NCBI RefSeq assembly: GCF_050589605.1
Contig: NZ_JBNGOO010000001.1
Direction: 5' to 3' (one strand)
Length of the DNA: 64,000 nucleotides
DNA from: Granulosicoccus sp947495035
GTDB taxonomy: Bacteria; Pseudomonadota; Gammaproteobacteria; Granulosicoccales; Granulosicoccaceae
Position numbers and translations under genes: made by a program
The notes under the pieces: model-generated
What the model saw: only the letters and a program-made list of their open reading frames with translations
Told to the model about the DNA's origin: nothing
Databases searched by the model: none
Part shown: positions 33,908-44,002 of the stretch, piece after piece
Numbering within the stretch: the first letter of the stretch is position 1
Layout of the letters: each line of letters begins with the position of its first letter

Positions 33908-35311
33908 ATGGCTGGCAAGACCTTGTATGACAAAGTGTGGGACGCCCACGTCGTTAACCAGCAGGAAGACGGCACTGTGCTGCTCTATATCGATCGGCAC
34001 CTGGTTCACGAAGTCACTTCACCACAGGCCTTCGAAGGGCTGAAACTGGCGGGGCGCAAGCCATGGCGTCTCGATTCCATGCTGGCCGTGGCTGACCACA
34101 ACGTGCCGACAACCGATCGCGCCAATGGCATTGCCGATCCGGTATCCCGTCTGCAGGTGGAAACCCTGGACGCCAATTGCGAATCCTTCGGCGTGGTCGA
34201 ATTCAAGATGAACGATCTGCGTCAGGGTATCGTGCATGTCATCGGCCCCGAGCAGGGCGCCACCTTGCCGGGCATGACGGTTGTCTGCGGTGATTCGCAC
34301 ACCTCGACTCATGGTGCATTCGGGGCACTGGCCTTCGGTATCGGTACCTCGGAAGTCGAACATGTCATGGCCACTCAGACTCTGTTGCAGAAGAAGTCTC
34401 GAAACATGCTGATCAGCGTCGATGGCGAAGTCGGTCCCGGCGTCACCGCCAAGGACATCGTACTGGCCATCATCGGCAAGATCGGTACGGCTGGCGGAAC
34501 AGGCTGCACGCTGGAGTTCGGTGGCGACGCCATCCGGGCCCTGTCGATGGAAGGTCGCATGAGCGTGTGCAACATGGCTATCGAGGCGGGTGCCCGTGCC
34601 GGCATGATTGCCGTGGACGAGACGACGATCGATTACCTCAAGGGACGCCCGTTTGCTCCGCGGGGTGAAACCTGGGACAAGGCTGTGGCTGCCTGGCGCG
34701 AGCTGAAAAGCGATGACGATGCCGTTTTCGACGAAGTGGTGCATCTGGATGCCTCAGAGATCGAACCGCAGGTATCCTGGGGAACCTCTCCGGAAATGGT
34801 GACATCGGTCAATGGCATCGTCCCCGATCCGGCCGCCGATGAAAACGCGGCGAAGCGGGAAGGTTTCACACGAGCGCTGGAGTACATGGATCTGAAGGCC
34901 GCATCTGCGGTTACCGACATACAGCTGGATCGTGTTTTCATCGGTTCCTGCACCAATTCCCGCATCGAGGACCTGCGTGCCGCGGCGGCCGTGATCAAGG
35001 ATCGCAAGGTGGCCGACACGATCAAGCAGGCCATGGTGGTGCCGGGCTCCGGTCTGGTCAAGAAGCAGGCCGAAGCCGAAGGACTGGACAAGGTGTTCAT
35101 CAACGCCGGCTTCGAATGGCGCGAGCCTGGCTGCTCCATGTGTCTGGCAATGAATGCCGACCGTCTGGAGCCGGGTGAACGCTGCGCATCCACCTCGAAT
35201 CGCAACTTCGAAGGCCGGCAGGGGCAGGGCGGGCGTACCCATCTGGTCAGCCCGGCCATGGCGGCGGCGGCGGCGATCGCCGGTCATTTTGTCGATGTCC
35301 GCCACTTCTAG
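33908..35311 (+). CDS. leuC: 3-isopropylmalate dehydratase large subunit
   Basis: 467 residues, matching the family length. Substrate-site motifs (VCGDSHTSTHGAFGALAFGIG) and the 4Fe-4S ligands FIGSCTNSR (near residue 347) and PGCSMCLAMN are all present. With LeuD it isomerises 2-isopropylmalate to 3-isopropylmalate in leucine synthesis. It starts the leuC-leuD-GST-leuB-asd run. Confidence 0.98.
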   Translation: MAGKTLYDKVWDAHVVNQQEDGTVLLYIDRHLVHEVTSPQAFEGLKLAGRKPWRLDSMLAVADHNVPTTDRANGIADPVSRLQVETLDANCESFGVVEFKMNDLRQGIVHVIGPEQGATLPGMTVVCGDSHTSTHGAFGALAFGIGTSEVEHVMATQTLLQKKSRNMLISVDGEVGPGVTAKDIVLAIIGKIGTAGGTGCTLEFGGDAIRALSMEGRMSVCNMAIEAGARAGMIAVDETTIDYLKGRPFAPRGETWDKAVAAWRELKSDDDAVFDEVVHLDASEIEPQVSWGTSPEMVTSVNGIVPDPAADENAAKREGFTRALEYMDLKAASAVTDIQLDRVFIGSCTNSRIEDLRAAAAVIKDRKVADTIKQAMVVPGSGLVKKQAEAEGLDKVFINAGFEWREPGCSMCLAMNADRLEPGERCASTSNRNFEGRQGQGGRTHLVSPAMAAAAAIAGHFVDVRHF

Positions 35312-35326
35312 GATCAGGAGAACAGC

Positions 35327-35965
35327 ATGAAAAGCTTCACACAGCTGAAAGGTCTGACGGTCCCGTTGATGCGGGCGAATGTGGACACCGATGCGATCAT
35401 TCCCAAACAGTTCCTGAAGTCGATCAAGCGCTCGGGATTCGGGGTCAATCTGTTTGACGAGTGGCGTTACGAGGACGCCGGCTACCCCGGTCAGGATCCG
35501 GACAGTCGCATTCCCAACCCCGATTTCGTGCTCAATGAGCCTCGTTACCAGGGAGCTCAGGTGCTGTTGGCCGGTGAGAACTTCGGTTGCGGCTCTTCAC
35601 GCGAGCATGCGGTCTGGGCCCTCGACGATTACGGTATCCGATCGGTCATCGCGCCGGGCTTTGCCGATATCTTCAACAACAACTCCTTCAAGAGTGGCTT
35701 GCTGCCCATCGTGCTGGACAAGGAGATCGTCGAGAAGCTGGCCGATGAATGCAGCCAGAGCGAAGGCTATCAGCTGGATATCGATCTGGAAGCGCAGACG
35801 GTAACCACGCCGGCTGGTGACGTCTACCCGTTCGAGGTGGATGAATTCCGCAAGCACTGTCTGCTGAATGGCTTCGATGATATCGAGCTGACACTGCAGC
35901 AGCGTTTTCGTATCGAGGAATACGAGGCCAAGCGTCGACAGAGCGCTCCCTGGTTGTTCGGCTGA
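35327..35965 (+). CDS. leuD: 3-isopropylmalate dehydratase small subunit
   Basis: 212 residues, slightly longer than the roughly 200 of E. coli LeuD. Conserved NVDTDAIIPKQFLK, GENFGCGSSREHAVWAL and PGFADIFNNNSFKSG are complete. It forms the swivelling domain of isopropylmalate isomerase with LeuC, whose gene ends 15 bp earlier. Confidence 0.98.
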   Translation: MKSFTQLKGLTVPLMRANVDTDAIIPKQFLKSIKRSGFGVNLFDEWRYEDAGYPGQDPDSRIPNPDFVLNEPRYQGAQVLLAGENFGCGSSREHAVWALDDYGIRSVIAPGFADIFNNNSFKSGLLPIVLDKEIVEKLADECSQSEGYQLDIDLEAQTVTTPAGDVYPFEVDEFRKHCLLNGFDDIELTLQQRFRIEEYEAKRRQSAPWLFG

Positions 35966-35967
35966 TC

Positions 35968-36627
35968 ATGGCCTCCGAGAGCCTGAAGCTGGTTATCGGC
36001 AACAAGAACTACTCGTCGTGGTCGCTGCGGCCGTGGATACTGATGCAGCATGCGCAGTTGCAGTTCGAAGAAATTGCCGTGCCACTGGGAACCCCTCAGG
36101 GCGAGGCACTGCTGCAGAAGTGGTGTCCTGCAAAGCGGGTGCCGGTATTGCATGAAGGCCCTCTTGTATTGTGGGATTCACTGGCCATCTGCGAGTACAT
36201 CGCCGACAAGGTCACGGATCACGCATTGTGGCCCGAGCGCGCCAGTGACCGGGCTCGTGCACGTGCCATGAGTGCCGAAATGCACGCTGGCTTCACCGAT
36301 CTGCGTGCAGCCATGCCGATGAACTGTCGGCGTCTGATCGAAGGCTTCAAGCCCTCTCTGGCTGTGCAGATCGACATCAATCGCATCGTGCAGCTGTTCG
36401 AAGACGCCCTGCAGCAAAGCGGTGGTCCCTGGTTGTTCACCCATTACACGGTGGCCGATGCGATGTTTGCTCCGGTTGTGTCGCGCTTCCACAGCTACGG
36501 CATAACCCTGCCACGCCTGTCACGTGATTACGTGGAAAGAGTGCTGGCCGATCCTCCGATGCGCGACTGGTACAGCGCAGCAGCGGCAGAAGCCCACGTC
36601 ATCGAAAAATTCGAAATTCGAACCTGA
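35968..36627 (+). CDS. Glutathione S-transferase family protein
   Basis: 219 residues. The thioredoxin-like N-terminal domain begins LVIGNKNYSSWSLRPWI, with Ser in the catalytic position, and contains the glutathione-contact segments RVPVLHEG and WDSLAICEYIAD. An all-helical C-terminal domain follows. It starts 2 bp after leuD and is therefore inserted in the leucine operon between leuD and leuB, an odd position with no pathway role known. Its substrate is unknown. Confidence 0.9.
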   Translation: MASESLKLVIGNKNYSSWSLRPWILMQHAQLQFEEIAVPLGTPQGEALLQKWCPAKRVPVLHEGPLVLWDSLAICEYIADKVTDHALWPERASDRARARAMSAEMHAGFTDLRAAMPMNCRRLIEGFKPSLAVQIDINRIVQLFEDALQQSGGPWLFTHYTVADAMFAPVVSRFHSYGITLPRLSRDYVERVLADPPMRDWYSAAAAEAHVIEKFEIRT

Positions 36628-36676
36628 TTCGACTGGTCAACCCAGCGAAACATCCTGTCTCAAAGGTATTTCCCAC

Positions 36677-37777
36677 ATGTCTCAAGCACGCAAGATCGTC
36701 ATTCTGCCTGGCGATGGTATCGGTCCTGAAATCATCGCCGAAGGTCGGCGGGTCCTGGAGACCGTCAATCAGCAGTACGACCTCGGTCTGAGTCTGCAAA
36801 CCTGTCTGTTCGGCGGTGCTGCCTATGATGCGAGTGGCTCGCCGCTGCCGGAGGACACGCTGAGCGCCTGCCGCGAAGCCGATGCCATTCTGTTGGGTGC
36901 CATCGGTGGCCCCCAGTATGATACAGCGCCGCGTGATCTGCGCCCGGAGCGTGGGCTACTGGGTTTGCGCTCGGAGCTGAAGCTGTTCTCGAATCTGCGT
37001 CCGGCGCTGCTCTACCCGGAGCTGGCGGATGCCTCCTCTTTGAAGCCAGAACTGGTCGCCGGTCTCGATCTGATGATCGTGCGTGAGCTGACCGGTGGAA
37101 TCTACTTCGGCAAGCCGCGCGGTATCGAGGAGCGTAACGGTGAGCGTGTCGGCTTCAATACCCTGGTCTATAGTGAATCCGAAATTCGGCGGATCGCGGT
37201 CAGCGCCTTCGAAATCGCCCGGCAGCGCGGTTCACGGCTGTGTTCGGTCGACAAGATGAACGTGCTGGAAGTGTCGGAGTTGTGGCGAGAGGTGGTGATC
37301 GAGGTCGGCAAGGACTACCCGGATGTCGAGCTGACTCACATGTTCGTCGACAATGCCGCCATGCAACTGGTGCGCGCTCCCAAGCAGTTCGATGTCATCG
37401 TGACCAGCAACATGTTCGGTGACATCCTGTCCGATGCTGCGGCCATGCTCACCGGGTCCATCGGCATGCTGCCGTCGGCCTCGCTGGATGAGGCAGGCAA
37501 GGGCATGTATGAGCCCATTCACGGATCGGCACCCGATATTGCCGGTCAGGGGGTTGCCAATCCGCTGGCAACCATCCTGTCTGTCTCCATGATGCTGCGT
37601 TACACACTGAAGGAGACGGCTGCTGCCGATGCCATCGATTCCGCAGTTGCACAGGTGCTGGCCCAGGGCTATCGCTGCAAGGACATCGCATCGGGCGAGG
37701 CCAACGAACAACTGATCAATACGACACAGATGGGTGATGCGATCATCGCCGCCCTCCAGGCAGGAGCAGATTCATGA
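36677..37777 (+). CDS. leuB: 3-isopropylmalate dehydrogenase
   Basis: 366 residues from ATG 36677, which begins the conserved KIVILPGDGIGPEI; the frame stays open 51 codons upstream inside the GST gene but without homology. RPERGLLGLRSELKLFSNLRPA, the substrate-binding RELTGGIYFG and the metal/NAD region HGSAPDIAGQGVANP are intact. It oxidises and decarboxylates 3-isopropylmalate to 2-oxoisocaproate using NAD. The stop overlaps the asd start by 4 nt. Confidence 0.97.
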   Translation: MSQARKIVILPGDGIGPEIIAEGRRVLETVNQQYDLGLSLQTCLFGGAAYDASGSPLPEDTLSACREADAILLGAIGGPQYDTAPRDLRPERGLLGLRSELKLFSNLRPALLYPELADASSLKPELVAGLDLMIVRELTGGIYFGKPRGIEERNGERVGFNTLVYSESEIRRIAVSAFEIARQRGSRLCSVDKMNVLEVSELWREVVIEVGKDYPDVELTHMFVDNAAMQLVRAPKQFDVIVTSNMFGDILSDAAAMLTGSIGMLPSASLDEAGKGMYEPIHGSAPDIAGQGVANPLATILSVSMMLRYTLKETAAADAIDSAVAQVLAQGYRCKDIASGEANEQLINTTQMGDAIIAALQAGADS

Positions 37778-38796
37778 GCAAGACTTACGATGTCGCCGTC
37801 GTCGGCGCAACCGGTGCTGTTGGCGAGACCATGCTGTCGATCCTTGCCGAACGCAATTTTCCGGGAGGCAAGGTGTATCCACTGGCCAGTTCTCGCTCGG
37901 CAGGCAAGCGAGTCGCCTATGGCGACAAGCAGCTGCTGGTTCAGGACCTGGAAGAATTCGACTTCTCACAAGTGCAGATAGGCATTTTTTCACCGGGTGC
38001 CTCGGTGTCGAAGATCTATGCACCGAAAGCCGCCGCCGCCGGCTGCGTGGTGATCGACAATACCTCGCAATTTCGCTACGACGATGACAAGCCGCTGATC
38101 ATTCCGGAAGTGAACGCCCATGCCATCGCGAAATACAAGGACACCAACATCATTGCCAATCCGAACTGCTCGACCATTCAGATGCTGGTGGCACTGAAGC
38201 CGCTGCACGATGCGTTCGGTATCACACGTATCAATGTGTGCACCTATCAGGCGGTATCCGGTACCGGCAAGGAAGCAATCGAGGAACTCGGTACACAGAC
38301 AGCCCGGCTGCTCAACGGCCTGCCGATCGAGCCGTCCGTCTATCCGAAGCAGATTGCCTTCAATGTCCTGCCGCACATTGATGACTTCCAGGACAATGGT
38401 TATACCAAGGAAGAGATGAAGATGGTGTGGGAAACCCACAAGATCATGGAAGACTCCTCCATCGCGGTGAATCCCACCTGTGTCCGGGTCCCGGTGTTCT
38501 ATGGACACTCCGAGGCCGTACATATTGAAACCCGCAAACCGATTTCTGCGAATCAGGCCCGAGAATTGCTCGGCACAGCACCAGGAGTGGTAGTTATGGA
38601 CGAGCGAAAGGCTGGGGGCTACCCCACCGCCGTAACTGAGTCAGCCGGAACTGATGCAGTGTTTGTAGGGCGGATTCGCGAAGACATTAGTGTTGAAAAC
38701 GGACTGAATCTGTGGGTTGTGTCCGATAATGTCCGCAAGGGCGCAGCACTTAATAGTGTTCAGATCGCCGAGTGTCTCGTTCAGGACTATTTGTAA
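37774..38796 (+). CDS. asd: Aspartate-semialdehyde dehydrogenase
   Basis: 340 residues. NADP-binding motif GATGAVGETM (near residue 11), active-site cysteine in ANPNCSTIQ, and the basic catalytic region VPVFYGHSEAVHIE. It reduces aspartyl phosphate to aspartate semialdehyde, the branch point to lysine/diaminopimelate, threonine and methionine. The leuB-asd-fimV-truA-trpF order is as in Pseudomonas-type gammaproteobacteria. Confidence 0.97.
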   Translation: MSKTYDVAVVGATGAVGETMLSILAERNFPGGKVYPLASSRSAGKRVAYGDKQLLVQDLEEFDFSQVQIGIFSPGASVSKIYAPKAAAAGCVVIDNTSQFRYDDDKPLIIPEVNAHAIAKYKDTNIIANPNCSTIQMLVALKPLHDAFGITRINVCTYQAVSGTGKEAIEELGTQTARLLNGLPIEPSVYPKQIAFNVLPHIDDFQDNGYTKEEMKMVWETHKIMEDSSIAVNPTCVRVPVFYGHSEAVHIETRKPISANQARELLGTAPGVVVMDERKAGGYPTAVTESAGTDAVFVGRIREDISVENGLNLWVVSDNVRKGAALNSVQIAECLVQDYL

Positions 38797-38840
38797 ACGC
38801 TGATCTATATCTGAATAGATGTAATAATTGGGCTATAGAT

Positions 38841-38864
38841 AACGTTGAAACAGTTAACAACGTT
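38841..38864. promoter_or_regulatory. Inverted repeat upstream of fimV
   Basis: 7-bp perfect arms aacgttg and caacgtt separated by 10 nt in the 133-bp asd-fimV gap, near TATAGAT, which could be a -10 element. It may be a regulator site or a short hairpin; support is limited to symmetry. Confidence 0.3.
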
Positions 38865-38929
38865 CGATTGACACTGGCGATTTTCGGGCGCCGAGTTGTC
38901 GGATCAGACGTCTGAGTGGGACTCGATAC

Positions 38930-41900
38930 GTGCGAAAATTAGCAACGGCTGCAGCAGTTAGTCTGGCGTTAGCCTCGGGTGGCGCCTTCGGACTGGGTCT
39001 GGGTGACATTGAGATGCGCTCGGCACTGAATCAGCCCATGGATGCCGAAATCAGGCTCACCTCGGTTCAAGCGGGTGAGCTTGACGGCATGATCGTGAAG
39101 CTGGCCTCACCGGCGGCTTTCGCGCGTGCCGGCATCGAGAGATCCACGGCGCTGACCAATCTGCGATTCACGGTGGACCAGAGTTCCGGTTCACCGGTCA
39201 TTCGCATCACCAGTCAGCAGCCTGTGGTCGAACCCTTTCTGAACTTCCTGCTCGAGATCGACTGGCCGCAGGGCAGGATGGTGCGCGAATACACGGTATT
39301 GCTCGATCCACCCGTGTTCATGACGCCCACCGCTACCGAGCGTAATACCAGCGCCGATCAGCCAGCCGTTGTGCAACGCGGTAATGAAGCTCTGGTGGTG
39401 CCGACACCCATCGAGCGCGACAGTGGCGAAGAAGTCGATCTGGCAGGCCTGACGGAGGAAGCCACGGCTGCAGTGAGTGATAATGCAGACGAGGGCGAGA
39501 TCGTCTCGCTGGAACTGTTGCCCGACGACGCCTTGCTAGGTGGCGCGTCCGACATCAACCCCGATGCCGGTGAAATCGTTTCCCTGACCGATCTGAGTGC
39601 GCCCAACAGTGCCGCTCTGGAAGAACGCGAGCAGTTTCTGGCCGAACAGCAGGCCAGACTGGATGCCATTACCGTCGAGCTGGCTGATTCAGTCGAGGAA
39701 GTGTCGGATACCACCGTCGTGGCCGGCGAGCCAGAGCCGGAGCTTGCAGCGGATGTCGATGGCTCAACCATCGTCTCGCTGGATGAGTTGTTGCCCGAAG
39801 TCGAAACGCCGACGGTCACCGCTTCTGCCGATTCGGGCAGTACGGCAGGCCGGCAGGTGACAGTCGGGCAGGGCGATACGCTCTACGAAATTGCCAAGGA
39901 CAATGCAGGTGGCGTGTCCGTGCAACAGATGATGATGGCTCTGCTGGCGGCGAACGAGTCGGCATTCATCAACCAGAACATCAATCTGGTCAGGGCAGGT
40001 TCGATACTGCGCGTACCGGATTCCGAGGAAGCGAGCAGCCTGACACAGGCACAGGCCCTGGCGGCCATCGGCCAGCAGAACCAGTTGTGGCAGGAATATC
40101 GTGACACGCTCAGTGGTGGTAATACCCGCATAGCCTCCGGCACCCGCAGTGACTCGGAAGCTGCCACGACGCCCAGCTCCGATACCACCGCCATTGATAC
40201 CGCCGCGCTGGATCCGGAGTTGAGCTCCGATGATGCACTCGATGGCCTGTCGCCGGAAGCCCGAGCCATACTGGACAATGCGCGCAACGAAATTCTCGAA
40301 CGGGACGAACTGCGTATCGTTGCCGACAGCGCACCCACCAGTACCACCGCCAGTGCTACAGCCGATGAAACCACCGACAATGACGCCAGCCGTCTGGGCG
40401 AGGTCAATCTGAAGCTGCAACTGGCACGTGAGGAACTGGCTTCCACACGACTGCAGGCGGATGAGCTGGCGGATCAGGCGAATGAGCTGCAGGGAACCAC
40501 CGAGAATCTTGATGCCCTGGTTACCCTGAGACAGAACGAGATTGCACAACTGGAATCCCAGTTGGCCGAAGCACGCAAGGCGAGCGAAGAAGCCGCTGGC
40601 ATCGCAGCCTCCGCGGCCGAGAACACGCTGGCGGATGCCGGTGATGCAGCTGAATCTGCGGCTGACTCGGTTGCAGGCGCAGTGAATGAGGCAACTGATG
40701 CTGCAGCGGCGGCCGTGGACAATGCGACTGATACGGTGGCAGGCGTGGCCGATGATGTCGCGGCCGATGCCGAAGAGGTTGCCAATGCCGCAGCTGACAC
40801 AGTGGCCGATGCAGGCAATGCCGCCGAAGAGGTGGCCGACTCGGGTGTCAACGCGCTGACTGAGGCCGGTGAAGAGCTGGCCCAGGTCGAGCTGCTGGGT
40901 GATGAGGAAGCAACAGGCGCCAGCGAGGCCGACGAGAGCGAGGCTGTCGTACCGCCACCACGCATCCAGAGCAGCTGGTATCAGGATTTCATCAACGATC
41001 CCAAGCGCATGATGATTGCCGGTATTGGCGGCATCGGATTGCTGGGCGTTGCCGGTACTCTGCTGTTCCGTCGCAGGCGTCGCGATGAGCAACTTCTGGA
41101 CTTCGATGAAGCCGAGTTCAACGATGAAGAACTGGCGCAGTCGGGCAAGGGTGTCAATCTGTCCGGTGCCGGTCTGGCCGCTGGAGCGGCGGCCGGGGCA
41201 GCAGCCTTCACGGGGGCGCGTGATGTGGACCCTGCAGCGCCAACGGCGGAAGAGCTGGCCGACGCCAGTCTGGAATCCAGTGCAGGCAAGCAGGCGGTTG
41301 CCGCCAGCACCGACACCATTGATCAGGATGACACCATCTCCGAAGTGGATGTCTATCTGGCATACGGGCTACATGGTCAGGCCGAGGAACTGTTGTCCAG
41401 AGCCACGGAACGTGATCCCGGCAATCAGGAATACGCCAACAAGCTGTTGCAGACGTACCATGCGCAGGGCAATGCAGACGGTTTCCACGAGGCTGCCAGA
41501 AATTTTCATGCGCGCTTCGGTGGAGAGGCCAACCCCGAGTGGGCGGCCATTGCAGCCATGGGCGCCGAGTTGCGACCGGGTGATGAGCTGTATGCGGCAG
41601 CCAATGGTTCGGTGGAACGCATCGGTAGCGGACATTCGGACGGTCTGGCGCTGGGAGATGACGATTTTCTGCCAGCACACGAGACGGATGAAGGCAGTGT
41701 GAGCCGTGATTTCGGCAGCAGTGCCCAGGCTCTGGACTTCTCGTCCGAGGATGAATCTTCCCTGCTGGAGCAAAGTATCGATCCGGCTTTCGCATTCGAT
41801 GAAGATGACCTGGAAGCGACCGGAGACTTCTCGGGCATTGCCGACGAGCTGGCCGCCGAAGAGGGTGATGGCAGTATCGACTTTCCGGGGTTCGGTGATG

Positions 41901-42418
41901 CTGACAAGGCGGCTCAGGAGATCGAGTCCGATCTGACTGACGCGGCCGGACAGGCTGAAAACCTGGCGAGCGAGCGGGTCGCAGATGCTGCAGGCGGCCT
42001 TTCAGGCGACCTTTCAGGCGACCTGACAAATGAACTGTCTGCTGATCTGACCAGTGGTGATGAGCTGCTGGGTGATGCCTTGACCATGGACGAACTGGAT
42101 CGGGTGGCCTCGGTTGATGATCTGACTCTCGACCTCGATCAGTTGTCGGGCGATCTGGATCTGGACAGTTCCGAGCTGCTGAATTCGGACCTGACCGATC
42201 TGGAGCTGCCTGATCTGACGGCGGACGATGACCTGATGCTGGACAATGCCGGCAATACGGATAACACCGATGAGATGGACACCATGCTGGATCTGGCCAA
42301 GGCCTATATCGACATGGGGGACAAGGATTCTGCCAGCAGTGCGCTGGACGAAATCGTCAAGAGCGGCAATCCGGAGCAGGTGACCGAGGCTGAAACCTTG
42401 CTGCGCAAGATCTCATGA
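38930..42418 (+). CDS. fimV: FimV-type polar hub protein
   Basis: 1162 residues from a GTG start. A signal peptide (about 1-21, ending GGAFG) is followed by the FimV N-terminal domain (ALNQPMDAEIRLTSVQAGEL), a LysM peptidoglycan-binding domain (about 309-360), a coiled coil (about 480-560), an Ala/Asp/Glu-rich stretch and a single membrane helix (IGGIGLLGVAGTLLF, near residue 700). The cytoplasmic part is very acidic and ends in a TPR-like C-terminal domain (LDLAKAYIDMGDKDSASSAL). FimV anchors at the cell pole and organises type IV pilus and chemotaxis-like proteins. No extreme short repeats occur here, unlike ScpB. Confidence 0.93.
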   Translation: MRKLATAAAVSLALASGGAFGLGLGDIEMRSALNQPMDAEIRLTSVQAGELDGMIVKLASPAAFARAGIERSTALTNLRFTVDQSSGSPVIRITSQQPVVEPFLNFLLEIDWPQGRMVREYTVLLDPPVFMTPTATERNTSADQPAVVQRGNEALVVPTPIERDSGEEVDLAGLTEEATAAVSDNADEGEIVSLELLPDDALLGGASDINPDAGEIVSLTDLSAPNSAALEEREQFLAEQQARLDAITVELADSVEEVSDTTVVAGEPEPELAADVDGSTIVSLDELLPEVETPTVTASADSGSTAGRQVTVGQGDTLYEIAKDNAGGVSVQQMMMALLAANESAFINQNINLVRAGSILRVPDSEEASSLTQAQALAAIGQQNQLWQEYRDTLSGGNTRIASGTRSDSEAATTPSSDTTAIDTAALDPELSSDDALDGLSPEARAILDNARNEILERDELRIVADSAPTSTTASATADETTDNDASRLGEVNLKLQLAREELASTRLQADELADQANELQGTTENLDALVTLRQNEIAQLESQLAEARKASEEAAGIAASAAENTLADAGDAAESAADSVAGAVNEATDAAAAAVDNATDTVAGVADDVAADAEEVANAAADTVADAGNAAEEVADSGVNALTEAGEELAQVELLGDEEATGASEADESEAVVPPPRIQSSWYQDFINDPKRMMIAGIGGIGLLGVAGTLLFRRRRRDEQLLDFDEAEFNDEELAQSGKGVNLSGAGLAAGAAAGAAAFTGARDVDPAAPTAEELADASLESSAGKQAVAASTDTIDQDDTISEVDVYLAYGLHGQAEELLSRATERDPGNQEYANKLLQTYHAQGNADGFHEAARNFHARFGGEANPEWAAIAAMGAELRPGDELYAAANGSVERIGSGHSDGLALGDDDFLPAHETDEGSVSRDFGSSAQALDFSSEDESSLLEQSIDPAFAFDEDDLEATGDFSGIADELAAEEGDGSIDFPGFGDADKAAQEIESDLTDAAGQAENLASERVADAAGGLSGDLSGDLTNELSADLTSGDELLGDALTMDELDRVASVDDLTLDLDQLSGDLDLDSSELLNSDLTDLELPDLTADDDLMLDNAGNTDNTDEMDTMLDLAKAYIDMGDKDSASSALDEIVKSGNPEQVTEAETLLRKIS

Positions 42419-42441
42419 CCCACAAGCGCCACTGATCGACT

Positions 42442-43239
42442 TTGACAGAAAAGAGAATCGCCCTCGCCGTCGAATATGACGGCGAGGGCTTTTGCGGTTG
42501 GCAAAGGCAGCCGCACTGCCATTCGGTTCAGGCTGAACTGGAAAGGGCACTCGGGCAGATCGCACAGGAGCCTGTGACCGTATACTGTGCCGGTCGAACG
42601 GACACCGGCGTCCATGCGGCAGCCCAGGTCGTGCATTTCGACACCTCGCTGGATCGTCCGCTGCGGGCATGGAGCTTCGGTGTCAATTCACATCTGGACA
42701 GACGTGTCTCCGTCCACTGGGCTGCTGTCATGCGGCCGGATTTTCATGCACGGTTCTCGGCCACCCGGCGCAGCTATCGCTACACCATCCTGAATCGAGC
42801 CACCCGACCGGGCTACCAGGCGGGTACGCTGGGCTGGGAGCGTGTCCAGCTGAATGAACAGCGCATGCATGAGGCTGCTCAGGTGCTGGTGGGTGAGCAT
42901 GACTTCTCCAGTTTTCGATCGGCGGAGTGCCAGGCGAATCATGCCATCCGCCGCATGCTCCGAATCAGCGTTCATCGCGTAGAAGACCGCGTGATGGTCG
43001 AAGTGACCGCCAATGGCTTTCTGCACAATATGGTGCGTATTCTGACGGGCTGCCTGCTGGCGATCGGTCGGGGCGACCGACCGGTGGACTGGATGGCGGA
43101 CTTGCTCGAGGGCAGGGACCGGACAGCAGCAGGCGTGACGGCTCCACCGCAAGGGCTGTGTTTTCTGCAACCGGGCTACCCGGTTGAATTTGGCGTGCCG
43201 GATTTCGAGGCCATGAAGGCAACTCCCTGGCACCCCTGA
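42442..43239 (+). CDS. truA: tRNA pseudouridine(38-40) synthase
   Basis: 265 residues from a TTG start, 23 bp after fimV. The catalytic aspartate is in GRTDTGVHA (Asp54). RRSYRYTILNR and the C-terminal NGFLHNMVRILTGCLLAIG complete the TruA pattern. It makes pseudouridine at positions 38-40 of the tRNA anticodon arm. Confidence 0.97.
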   Translation: MTEKRIALAVEYDGEGFCGWQRQPHCHSVQAELERALGQIAQEPVTVYCAGRTDTGVHAAAQVVHFDTSLDRPLRAWSFGVNSHLDRRVSVHWAAVMRPDFHARFSATRRSYRYTILNRATRPGYQAGTLGWERVQLNEQRMHEAAQVLVGEHDFSSFRSAECQANHAIRRMLRISVHRVEDRVMVEVTANGFLHNMVRILTGCLLAIGRGDRPVDWMADLLEGRDRTAAGVTAPPQGLCFLQPGYPVEFGVPDFEAMKATPWHP

Positions 43240-43321
43240 CATTCTTTCACGGCTGAACGGCCATTGAGACCGTTATCGCGCTGTTGCGTGGATGCCGCAT
43301 CTGTTAAGGTTGAGGACTACC

Positions 43322-43966
43322 ATGGCGCGAAGAACCCGAGTCAAAATCTGTGGAATCACACGCCTGCAAGATGCGCATCTGGCGCAACAGCTGGGTGCGG
43401 ATTCGCTTGGCTTTGTCTTTGTACCGGCCAGTCAGCGGTACCTGAGTCCGGAAGCGGCAGCGAGCATCGTGAGTCAGATGTCCCCCTTCGTTACACCGGT
43501 GGGACTGTTTCTGGACGCACCGGCCGATGAGGTCACTCGGGTATTGAGTCTGATGCCGTCGCTGGTCCCGCAGTTTCATGGTCGGGAGAGTGCTGACTAC
43601 TGCGAGCAATTCGGCAGACCCTATCTGAAGGCCATGGGTGTGGGCAGTGCCGGGGCCCTGCCGTCGGAAGATCAGCTGGCACCCTATGGCCGAGCCCTGG
43701 GCTTTCTGTTCGACAGTCATGAACCGGGTCAGCTGGGAGGAACCGGCGAGGCCTTCGACTGGACCCGGCTGGGAGATGAAATGCGCAAGCCGCTGATCCT
43801 TGCCGGTGGGCTGAACGTCCATAATGTAGAGCAGGCAATCCGTCAGACGAGACCCTATGCGGTGGATGTCAGTTCGGGCGTGGAACAGGCCAGGGGTATC
43901 AAGGACCCGGAAGCCATGCGGAAATTTCTGGAAGCGGTTCGGCTGGCCGATGGGCAGCCGGATTGA
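43322..43966 (+). CDS. trpF: Phosphoribosylanthranilate isomerase
   Basis: 214 residues from ATG 43322, directly at MARRTRVKICGIT with the catalytic Cys10; a start ten codons earlier lacks support. FVPASQRYLSPE, QFHGRES and the phosphate-binding AGGLNVHNVEQAI and VDVSSGVE are typical. It catalyses the Amadori rearrangement in tryptophan synthesis and precedes trpB. Confidence 0.96.
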   Translation: MARRTRVKICGITRLQDAHLAQQLGADSLGFVFVPASQRYLSPEAAASIVSQMSPFVTPVGLFLDAPADEVTRVLSLMPSLVPQFHGRESADYCEQFGRPYLKAMGVGSAGALPSEDQLAPYGRALGFLFDSHEPGQLGGTGEAFDWTRLGDEMRKPLILAGGLNVHNVEQAIRQTRPYAVDVSSGVEQARGIKDPEAMRKFLEAVRLADGQPD

Positions 43967-44002
43967 CGCCTCCGGAAGGCAATTGAAGAACCAAGGAATT
44001 CG

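Noticed and set aside
39764..41092. Minus-strand open frame across fimV
   Set aside because: Shadow of the repetitive, low-stop fimV coding strand.
38930..42418. FimV as another expanded-repeat protein
   Set aside because: It is acidic and long, but this is normal for FimV, and no short tandem DNA array is present.
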